Assembly: GCA_021780585.1 (NCBI GenBank)
Contig: JAJXYM010000436.1
Location: forward strand, 1 to 12,416
Length of the DNA stretch: 12,416 nt
Source of the DNA: Deltaproteobacteria bacterium
GTDB taxonomy: Bacteria > Desulfobacterota > Binatia > Binatales > Binataceae
Direction: 5' to 3'
Shown here: piece by piece, positions 6,195 through 11,560 of the stretch
Position numbering within the stretch: the first letter of the stretch is position 1
Layout of the letters: each line of letters starts with the position of its first letter
Position numbers and translations under genes: made by a program
The notes under the pieces: generated by a model
What the model was told of the DNA's origin: nothing
Database searches by the model: none
Seen by the model: the letters and a program-made list of their open reading frames with translations, nothing else

Positions 6195-8162
6195 TCAGCG
6201 GACCGAGGGGCCGGCGAACGGATTGCTTGGCGTGGTGTACGGGTTGATCGGCGGCGCCCCGATCGTGCCGCTCGAATAGGGATTGGTCGCGTAGGGCGCG
6301 GACCCGTACGGCATCGTCCCATAAGGAACCGTGCCGTACGGGACTGTTCCGTAGGGCGTCGTCCCATATGGAACCATCCCCGGCCGGTATGCGCCGTACG
6401 GCGACATCCCCGCCGCGTACGGATTGACCGTCACGCCGCCCGCGACCACCGGCTGCTCGGCGTAGGCCCCCGTGTTGTCGAAGGCGCGAATCGTCGCCGG
6501 TCCGGCCTGCGGATTGAACCGCAGGTTGAAATTCACGTTGTTCGAATGGCCCGGCAGCAGCGAGCCGATAATCGCGCCGAGGCCGTGGCTCACCGGGATC
6601 GCCTGCACCAGCATCCCGTTCTGATACAGCCCGGCGCGCGTCAAATTATTGCCGGAAATTACGCCCGAGACGACGTCGAGATTCGACGAAATCGCGCCGA
6701 TCGCGGCGATCTGAATCACGATTCCCGCGCCCATCATCGGCGCCGTCATCATCGGCGCGCCGCCCATCATCGTGCCGCCCATCATGGTTCCCCCGCCCAT
6801 CATCGGCGCGCTCATCATCGTCCCGCCCGGGAGCGCGGCGACCGGCGGAGTTCCGACCGACGCCAGCGAATCGGTCAGGTCGATCGGCGTCTCGATAAAC
6901 TGATCGCCCATCGCGTAGGCGCGGATCGTCGGCGCCCCGCCTTCGAGAACGAAGCGCTGGTCGAAGCTGTTCACGCCGGCGCCGCGCGAGATCGGAATCC
7001 GATGGACCAGGCGGCCGTTGATATAGATGCCGGCGCGGGTGACGCCGCGCCCCTGAATCTGCCCGACGATCTCATATTTTGGCGGCGTCGCCTGGAGCTG
7101 ATTCACCGCGATCACGTCGATATGCACGTCGCCCAGATGGCTGGCCAGCGTATGGCGTTTCGAGGGCGACGGGCGCGGCGGGCCGTGTGACGGGATCACG
7201 GCAAGATTGGTCCGGCTGGAGGCGGGCGAATTGCGATCGACCTCGACCCCGCCCTCCTCGGTCGCAAGACCCGGCGCGCGCATCGCGGGAATTTCCGGCG
7301 CGTTCGACGCCTCCGCCGCGCCGCCGCCCGGCGTCATCGCGGCCGGCACGGCGGCCGACCTCGCGCCGGCCGCCAGCACGAACGCCTCGCCCATCCGGCC
7401 GTTGACGTCGTAGGCGCGAATCGTCGTGCCGGCGGAGGGATTGCCCAGCCCGAGGTCGAAAGAAATCCGCTCCGCGCCCGCCACTTTGTCGATATGAAAG
7501 GCCTGCAGCTCGCGCCCATCCTGGTAAATTCCGGCGCTGCGCAGATTCGATCCCTCCATGTAGCCCTTGACCCGCACCGCGTCGCCCTCGGGCGTGCGTG
7601 ATTCGATCACGATTTGGGGTGCGCCGCCGCCGCCGTCAGGCATGGACGGCGGTCCGGACGCCCCGCTCGCCATCGACGACCCCGCCGCCGCGGCCGGACT
7701 GGTCGGCGGCACAGCCGATCCGGCCGCCGCGCTGGCAGGCGCGCCGCCCACCGCGGGCGCGGAGGGCGGCGCGGTCGCGGGAACGACCCGCGCAATCGCG
7801 GCGAGTTCCTGCTTGATCCCGTTCCATTGGTTCGCGTCGAAGCCCTGCGGGCGACTCGCAACCGCGCCGTCAACCGATTTTTGGTCCGCTTCCAGCGATG
7901 CGACCGCCGCTGACGCCGCCGCATGATCGCCGGCCGCCAGCGCATGGCTGAGGGTCTGCGCGTCGCCGGCAAAAACCGCCATCGGACCGAGCGCCGGATT
8001 CGCGTTGCCGCCGCCGCTCGCCGCCGTCAACGCGGAGAGCAGCGCGAACGACCGGTCGCTCATTTGCGCGGCCTGCCCGGCCGGATCGGCGGCGAATCCC
8101 GCCCGTGCGCAGACCAGCAGCGTCGCCAGGAAAATCGCGGTGACGCGAACCAATCGGCGCAT
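6195..8162 (-). CDS. Exported repeat protein with Met-rich linker and PYG pentapeptide tail, function unknown
   Basis: Not recognised. The 655-residue product starts with a signal peptide: MRRLVRV, a hydrophobic core, and a probable cut after GFA (residue 24). Residues 28-125 look helical and Ala-rich. An Ala/Pro/Ser linker (126-180) leads to three divergent copies of one domain, about 182-263, 347-427 and 481-573. Their shared core is a short Gly-rich turn, then NLRSAGIYQDGR, VTRAGIYINGR or NLTRAGLYQNG, then a SFD- or NFN-type strand, then TIRAY or TIRAF. This order resembles bacterial Ig-like beta-sandwich domains, but that is inference. Between copies 2 and 3 lies a linker with six Met-Met pairs (449-477). 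The tail (586-630) is made of PYG pentapeptides. The frame is open back to 8276, and ATGs exist at 8276 and 8237. I chose 8162 because it places the signal peptide at the N terminus, and because the best promoter would start RNA near 8258. The next gene on this strand is efp. A periplasmic or surface structural role is a guess. Confidence 0.8.
   Translation of the reverse strand: MRRLVRVTAIFLATLLVCARAGFAADPAGQAAQMSDRSFALLSALTAASGGGNANPALGPMAVFAGDAQTLSHALAAGDHAAASAAVASLEADQKSVDGAVASRPQGFDANQWNGIKQELAAIARVVPATAPPSAPAVGGAPASAAAGSAVPPTSPAAAAGSSMASGASGPPSMPDGGGGAPQIVIESRTPEGDAVRVKGYMEGSNLRSAGIYQDGRELQAFHIDKVAGAERISFDLGLGNPSAGTTIRAYDVNGRMGEAFVLAAGARSAAVPAAMTPGGGAAEASNAPEIPAMRAPGLATEEGGVEVDRNSPASSRTNLAVIPSHGPPRPSPSKRHTLASHLGDVHIDVIAVNQLQATPPKYEIVGQIQGRGVTRAGIYINGRLVHRIPISRGAGVNSFDQRFVLEGGAPTIRAYAMGDQFIETPIDLTDSLASVGTPPVAALPGGTMMSAPMMGGGTMMGGTMMGGAPMMTAPMMGAGIVIQIAAIGAISSNLDVVSGVISGNNLTRAGLYQNGMLVQAIPVSHGLGAIIGSLLPGHSNNVNFNLRFNPQAGPATIRAFDNTGAYAEQPVVAGGVTVNPYAAGMSPYGAYRPGMVPYGTTPYGTVPYGTVPYGTMPYGSAPYATNPYSSGTIGAPPINPYTTPSNPFAGPSVR
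6273..6407 (-). repeat. Tandem 15-base repeat coding for PYG pentapeptides
   Basis: Nine five-codon units in a row encode, in protein order, MSPYG, AYRPG, MVPYG, TTPYG, TVPYG, TVPYG, TMPYG, SAPYA and TNPYS (residues 586-630 of the exported protein). The Pro-Tyr pair is kept while the first two positions vary. Gly codons and Tyr codons differ between copies, so the array is not a fresh duplication: the protein motif seems to be held by selection. Pro/Tyr/Gly arrays of this kind are typical of flexible, sometimes cross-linked or sticky extracellular tails. Confidence 0.85.
6444..7619 (-). repeat. Three divergent copies of an unnamed 80-95 residue domain
   Basis: Copy 1 is 7374-7619, copy 2 is 6882-7124 and copy 3 is 6444-6722 (all minus strand, within the exported protein). 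Aligned by eye, the constant positions are: a valine/isoleucine-rich first strand, Gly-x-Ile/Met-x-Gly, then R-A/S-G-I/L-Y-x-x/N-G-R/M, a run such as IPIS or IPVS followed by Gly-Ala-Gly or Gly-Leu-Gly, a Phe-centred strand, then TIRAY/F, Gly, Glu and a final Pro or Phe-Val. Copy 3 carries an insert of about 12 residues after its IPVSHG. Copies 1 and 2 are separated by about 83 residues of low-complexity sequence, copies 2 and 3 by about 53 including the Met-rich linker. Confidence 0.7.
6732..6818 (-). repeat. Met-Met repeat linker (12 Met in 29 residues)
   Basis: The codons for residues 449-477 of the exported protein contain six ATGATG pairs, spaced by Gly/Ala/Pro/Thr. In order the spacers are SAP, GGGT, GGT, GGAP and TAP. 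The DNA is a degenerate repeat of ATGATG plus GGCGGC-like filler, so slippage could have built it. Met-rich segments in exported proteins are known from copper-handling proteins, where Met thioethers bind Cu(I). Whether this one binds metal cannot be told from sequence. Confidence 0.8.
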
Positions 8163-8264
8163 CCGCGCGGCGCTTCGGCGCGGCGGCGCGACCCGCGTCG
8201 AATCCTGACGTTGATAGGCTTTCCAGGGTGGAATCATCGCCAAACGAGCCAGCTCCAGGTCAAA

Positions 8265-8292
8265 AGTATACGCCAAACGCCCGCCCGGTCAG
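8265..8292 (-). promoter_or_regulatory. Putative sigma-70-like promoter for the exported repeat protein
   Basis: On the minus strand CTGACC (8287-8292; four of six bases match TTGACA) and TATACT (8265-8270; five of six match TATAAT) are separated by 16 bases. Transcription would begin near 8258. That is downstream of the most distal in-frame ATG (8276), so it argues for the ATG at 8237 or 8162. The resulting leader to 8162 would be about 95 bases long. Confidence 0.5.
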
Positions 8293-8416
8293 AACCTTTT
8301 AGTCCAGCGGTCCGCATGCGCGCGGTCGCGGAAGCTTTGTATCATCGGGCGGCCGGATCGAACCGGCGGTCTCCCGAGTTCGCTCTCGAGTGACGAACGC
8401 CAACCCCGGAGCCGGC

Positions 8417-8438
8417 GCGCGGCGGGATTGCGCCGCGC
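8417..8438. repeat. Inverted repeat, 8-bp perfect stem
   Basis: GCGCGGCG (8417-8424) and CGCCGCGC (8431-8438) flank a six-base loop, GGATTG. It lies in the divergent intergenic region. Short GC stems are common by chance at this composition, so by itself this is weak. It is listed because a stronger hairpin begins 18 bases later. Confidence 0.6.
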
Positions 8439-8455
8439 TCGTGTGATAGCGGGGA

Positions 8456-8489
8456 CGGGCCGCGCCAAACCGCTTCCCGGCGCGGCCCG
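8456..8489. repeat. Inverted repeat, 11-bp perfect stem
   Basis: CGGGCCGCGCC (8456-8466) and GGCGCGGCCCG (8479-8489) are exact reverse complements around a 12-base loop (AAACCGCTTCCC). All 11 pairs are G-C, so the RNA or single-strand DNA hairpin would be very stable. No T-tract follows on either strand. It sits about 100 bases upstream of the ygfZ start and outside the AT-rich island. It could be an attenuator-like leader element, part of a small RNA, or a protein-binding palindrome. Confidence 0.75.
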
Positions 8490-8587
8490 CCGGCCCCGGA
8501 CGGCGGGGATAGTTGTGGCCGCGCCCGTGAATCTGTTAATTTTCAACTGTCGGAAATTTCATCCTTACGCCTAATTCAATTCGTCGC

Positions 8588-9619
8588 GTGAGTTCGCTCG
8601 ATCAAGGCGCTATCGGCGCGTCGCCGGAAGTTCGGCTCGACGCCGAGTCGCGTCTCGCCGCCGAATATCGCGCGCTGCGCGGCGGCGTGGGAATCGCGCC
8701 GCTACCCGACCGGATCGTCGTGCGCGTGGTCGGCGCTGATCGCGTCACGTTCATGCACGGGATGTGCAGTCAGGACGTGAAGGGGCTCGCGCCCGGAGCG
8801 GTCGCGCCGGCGCTGCTGCTCACCGAACGCGCCCATCTGATCGCCGACTTCCTGCTTTACGCCGAGCATGACGCGCTGCTGATCGAAATCGAAGCCGCCC
8901 AATGGCCAGCAGCCCGCGCCCATCTGGAACGGCTGCTGGTCGCCGACGACGTCGAGTTCGAACCGCTCGAAAACCTTGGCGTGCTCGATCTCGAAGGGCC
9001 GGAATCCCACCGGGTCGCGGCGGCGATAACCGGAACGGACGCGGCGGCGATCGCGGAATGGCGGCACGTTCGGAGCGGCGACCTCCGGCTGGCCCATCTG
9101 CCACGTTTCGGCGCGCCCGCCGCTTCGATTATCGCGCCACGGGAAATTCTGGCCGACTTGACAATGCGCGCCACGGCCGACAATAGCGTGACAAACATTG
9201 TCATAGTGTCACCGGCCACGCTCGAGATCTTGCGCGTCGAAAACGGCCGCGCGCGCCTCGGCGGCGACGCGACCGACAAAACTATCGCGCTCGAGGCACG
9301 GCTCAATTACGCAATTTCGTTCAACAAGGGATGCTACGTCGGGCAGGAGACGATCGAGCGGGCGACCGCGCGTGGCGGCCTCAAGAAGCGGCTGTTCGGC
9401 CTGCGCATCGACGGCGATCGCGCGCCGACTGCGGGCGCCGCAATCACGCTCGGCGGCAAGGAGATTGGCCATCTGACTTCGATCGTCAGGTCGCCGCGCT
9501 TTGGCCTGATCGGCCTTGCAATCATCCATCAGAGCGCATGGACCGTCGGGAGCGCCGTCGCGATTCACGACGCCAGCGGCGAAATTCCAGCGGCGGTCAG
9601 TGATTTGCCCTTTGCCTGA
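8588..9619 (+). CDS. ygfZ: YgfZ/GcvT-like folate-binding protein for Fe-S cluster maintenance
   Basis: A cytoplasmic, tetrahydrofolate-binding paralogue of the glycine cleavage T protein that supports assembly or repair of certain Fe-S enzymes, such as the tRNA-modifying MiaB in E. coli. The product is 343 residues. It has the GcvT-like N terminus (YRALRGGVGIAPLPDR at 27-42, then VRVVGADRVTFMHGMCSQDV), GVLDLEGPES (131-140) and the diagnostic YgfZ motif NKGCYVGQE (246-254) with its Cys249. The C-terminal domain follows from about LKKRLFGLRIDG. The start is GTG; no Shine-Dalgarno sequence is evident, and an AT-rich island just upstream probably holds the promoter. An unusual AT-rich patch with palindromes lies at residues 191-209. 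The desulforedoxin-type iron protein gene follows after 99 bases. Confidence 0.9.
   Translation: MSSLDQGAIGASPEVRLDAESRLAAEYRALRGGVGIAPLPDRIVVRVVGADRVTFMHGMCSQDVKGLAPGAVAPALLLTERAHLIADFLLYAEHDALLIEIEAAQWPAARAHLERLLVADDVEFEPLENLGVLDLEGPESHRVAAAITGTDAAAIAEWRHVRSGDLRLAHLPRFGAPAASIIAPREILADLTMRATADNSVTNIVIVSPATLEILRVENGRARLGGDATDKTIALEARLNYAISFNKGCYVGQETIERATARGGLKKRLFGLRIDGDRAPTAGAAITLGGKEIGHLTSIVRSPRFGLIGLAIIHQSAWTVGSAVAIHDASGEIPAAVSDLPFA
9188..9212. repeat. Nested inverted repeats inside ygfZ
   Basis: TGACAA (9189-9194) and TTGTCA (9198-9203) form a palindrome with a three-base centre. GTGACA (9188-9193) also pairs with TGTCAC (9207-9212). A perfect TTGACA lies at 9158-9163, but no -10 stands at the proper distance (CAATAG at 17 bases). 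The patch uses codons such as ACA, ATA, TCA and AAT that are uncommon in the neighbouring genes. It may be an intragenic operator-like site or only a local composition oddity. Confidence 0.5.
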
Positions 9620-9705
9620 CCGGAGAAAGCTTTTATCTGGCGCGCTGAAATGATACTCGGCGTGTTTGATTTTGATTCGCGGTCGGGCCGATGAACCCGC
9701 CGCAC

Positions 9706-9710
9706 GGAGG
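9706..9710 (+). promoter_or_regulatory. Strong ribosome binding site for the desulforedoxin-type gene
   Basis: GGAGG lies 8 bases before the ATG at 9719 and is followed by an A-rich spacer. It is one of the best Shine-Dalgarno sequences in the window, where most genes lack a clear one. It fixes the start of the small iron-protein gene and suggests efficient translation. Confidence 0.8.
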
Positions 9711-9718
9711 AAATGACC

Positions 9719-9862
9719 ATGGCGAATGTACTCGGCAAGCGCTACCTGTGCGATAAATGCGGCACCGAAGTGCTGTGCAACAAGGCGGGCTCAGGCGCGC
9801 TTGAATGCTGCGAAGGCGAAATGAAGCTGAAGGAGGCGAAACCGCTGCCCTCGTCCGACTGA
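9719..9862 (+). CDS. Desulforedoxin-type small iron protein (47 residues)
   Basis: The short product begins MANVLGKRYLCDKCGTEVLC and ends KPLPSSD. It matches the desulforedoxin domain, either free or as the N-terminal part of desulfoferrodoxin (superoxide reductase). The four iron ligands are Cys11, Cys14 (CDKC) and the vicinal pair Cys30-Cys31 (ECCEGEM). This spacing equals the C9-C12-C28-C29 pattern of Desulfovibrio gigas desulforedoxin. A fifth Cys is at position 20. The domain would hold one Fe(SCys)4 centre, usually in a homodimer, and act in electron transfer or with a superoxide reductase in the cytoplasm. No superoxide reductase catalytic domain follows: the frame stops after the Dx domain and the next gene is unrelated. 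The strong GGAGG site at 9706 supports expression. It lies between ygfZ and the amidohydrolase gene, on the same strand. Confidence 0.88.
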   Translation: MANVLGKRYLCDKCGTEVLCNKAGSGALECCEGEMKLKEAKPLPSSD

Positions 9863-9955
9863 ACCGTCGGCGATTCGCGCCGGCGCGGCGCCTTCTGAAG
9901 CAGGATTATCTCGCGCCGGGCGAGCGTTCATCGAGGCAGGAGAACGGGTGCGCCG

Positions 9956-11512
9956 ATGGCCCTGGAAAAAGCCGACCTGGTGCTCCATGAAGGGCGCGTC
10001 TACGGCCATCCGGAGAGCGATTCGGTGGCCGTTGGCGGTGGGCGGATTATCGCCTGCGGCGGCTTTGGCGAGCTGAAATCGCTGGTCGGCCCGCGCACCC
10101 ATCTGATTCGCCTGGGCGGACGGACGGTTGCGCCGGGCTTCGTCGATTGCCATCTCCATTTCATGGAGGGCGCGGCTACCGCCGCCGGAGCGAGCCTCCA
10201 GCGCTGCCGCGCGATCGGCGAATTGCTGGCCGACTTGCGGCTGGTAGCCGGCCGCACTCCGCCTGGCAACTGGCTGCGCGCTTTCGGCTGCGACGAGGCC
10301 CTGCTGCGCGAGCGGCGCGGTCCGACCCGCGCCGAGCTGGATCAATCGGCGCCGCGCAATCCGTTGCGCCTGCGCCATCAGACGCTCCACGCCTCATGGC
10401 TCAATTCCCGCGCGATCGCCGCGTTGGGTCTCGAGGCGCCGGACTTCCGGCCGCCCGAGGGGGCCTGGATCGATCGCGACGCGAACGGCCGTCTGAACGG
10501 TTTCGTCGCCGGGATGGAGCAGTGGCTGTCGGACCGGCTGCCGCTGGTGACGGCCGCCGAACTGGAATCCCGCGCGCGTAATTTCAGCCGCGAGCTGGCG
10601 GCCGGCGGAATCACCGCCTTCACCGACGCCACCGTGCGTAACGGTCCCGATCAGGTCGCCGCGCTCGGGCGGCTGGTCGGGTCCGGCGCGATCCGCCAGC
10701 GCACCGCCGTGATGATCGGTGAGGGCTATCTCGACACGGCCGCGGAGTCGCGGCGAATCGCCGAGGCCGCCGGTCTCAGGCTGGCCGGCATCAAGTTCAT
10801 GGACGTGGCCGGGGCGCGGCCCGAGCGGATCGCGCGCAATCTTGGCCGCGCGCTCGCGCTGGGGCTGGACGCCGCCTTTCATGTCACCGAAGTCGACGAA
10901 CTCGAGGTCGCGCTGACGGCGCTGGCGCGGACCCGGCGAGAGCTTAATCCGCGGCTGGCGGCGGGCACGGTCTGCCGACTCGAGCATGGCGGCCTGATTC
11001 CGCCGGAGTTTCCGGAACGAATCGCGGCGCTGGGCGCATGGGTGGTCGCGAATCCCGGCTTTATCCATTACCGGGCGGCGAAATATGCCGCCGATCCCGG
11101 ACTCATTCCCTATCTTTATCGCGCCCGCAGCCTGATCGCGGCCGGAATCGAGCTGGCTGGGGCGACCGACGCTCCGGTCACGCCGCCGCGACCGCTCGCG
11201 GCGATCGCGGCCGCCGTCACGCGACGCGGCGCCGAAGGCCAGGCGCTCGCGCTGGACGAAGCGCTGCCGGCCGCCGAGGCGATCGGCCTGTTCACCACGC
11301 GCGCGGCGCGGCTGAGCCGGCTAGGCGCGGGCGAGATCGCGCCCGGACAACTCGCCGATATGATTGTACTGGGCGCGGATCCGCTGGCGGTCGCGCCAGC
11401 CGAATTGGCGAGCGTGCCGGTGGACCTGACGATCATCGGCGGGCGCACGGTTTACGAACGGGGACGGCCGGCGATTGCGCAAAGCGATACCGCCAACTTG
11501 TATTCTCCCTGA
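9956..11512 (+). CDS. Amidohydrolase family protein (YtcJ-like, Amidohydro_3)
   Basis: A 518-residue metal-dependent hydrolase of the amidohydrolase superfamily. The N-terminal beta-sandwich half (ADLVLHEGRVYG) leads to the TIM-barrel entry GGRTVAPGFVDCHLHFMEG, whose His66 and His68 are the first metal ligands. Further expected ligands or catalytic residues are Lys280 (GIKFMDVAG), His309 (AAFHVTEVDELEVAL), His344 (CRLEHGGLIPPE) and Asp405 (AGATDAPVTPPRPL). The C terminus closes the sandwich with GEIAPGQLADMIVLGADPL. Relatives include YtcJ and N-substituted formamide deformylase; the natural substrate cannot be read from the sequence. There is no signal peptide, so it is probably cytoplasmic. 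AGGAG at 9938-9942 is 13 bases from the ATG, rather far. It follows the desulforedoxin-type gene by 93 bases. Confidence 0.88.
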   Translation: MALEKADLVLHEGRVYGHPESDSVAVGGGRIIACGGFGELKSLVGPRTHLIRLGGRTVAPGFVDCHLHFMEGAATAAGASLQRCRAIGELLADLRLVAGRTPPGNWLRAFGCDEALLRERRGPTRAELDQSAPRNPLRLRHQTLHASWLNSRAIAALGLEAPDFRPPEGAWIDRDANGRLNGFVAGMEQWLSDRLPLVTAAELESRARNFSRELAAGGITAFTDATVRNGPDQVAALGRLVGSGAIRQRTAVMIGEGYLDTAAESRRIAEAAGLRLAGIKFMDVAGARPERIARNLGRALALGLDAAFHVTEVDELEVALTALARTRRELNPRLAAGTVCRLEHGGLIPPEFPERIAALGAWVVANPGFIHYRAAKYAADPGLIPYLYRARSLIAAGIELAGATDAPVTPPRPLAAIAAAVTRRGAEGQALALDEALPAAEAIGLFTTRAARLSRLGAGEIAPGQLADMIVLGADPLAVAPAELASVPVDLTIIGGRTVYERGRPAIAQSDTANLYSP

Positions 11513-11525
11513 TTCGGGCTAAATT
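11498..11525 (+). promoter_or_regulatory. Possible promoter before the crotonase gene
   Basis: TTGTAT (11498-11503) and TAAATT (11520-11525) are separated by 16 bases, in an AT-rich stretch that covers the end of the amidohydrolase gene and the 48-base gap. Both hexamers are imperfect. If used, RNA would start about 30 bases before the ATG at 11561 and give the crotonase and the next gene their own transcript. Confidence 0.3.
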
Positions 11526-11560
11526 TCACTTAGAGACCAATCTTTTCAACGTCCTTGAAG

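Larger units (their letters stand above)
8293..8587. other. Divergent intergenic region with hairpins and an AT-rich island
   Basis: No convincing gene is seen in this stretch between the divergently transcribed exported-protein and ygfZ genes. From left to right it holds a short minus-strand frame resembling the first residues of HigB-type toxins (8289-8345), two small hairpins (8352-8367 and 8375-8388), two larger ones (8417-8438 and 8456-8489), and an AT-rich island at about 8530-8580 that contrasts sharply with the GC-rich surroundings. The island most likely contains the ygfZ promoter, but no -35/-10 pair stands out (TTGTGG at 8513 with TAATTT at 8537 is weak). There is no T-run after any hairpin, so none is a textbook intrinsic terminator. 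Confidence 0.55.

Noticed and set aside
5542..8162. Functional coupling of EF-P to the diproline motifs of the upstream exported protein
   Set aside because: The protein has several Pro-Pro pairs (followed by S, T, R, K, V or I), but no PPP, PPG, PPD or PPW. These are not strong EF-P targets, so adjacency is not evidence of coupling.
8345..8400. A possible tRNA on the minus strand, suggested by GGTTCGATCC
   Set aside because: The loop gives a perfect stem only with six bases instead of seven, and with the standard seven-base loop two of the first pairs fail. No matching acceptor 5' strand or anticodon arm lies at a proper distance.
8289..8546. An 85-codon minus-strand frame in the intergenic region
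   Set aside because: The upstream two thirds are Arg/Pro/Ala-rich without pattern and cross the hairpins. Only the last 18 residues resemble anything, and these are noted as a weak finding instead.
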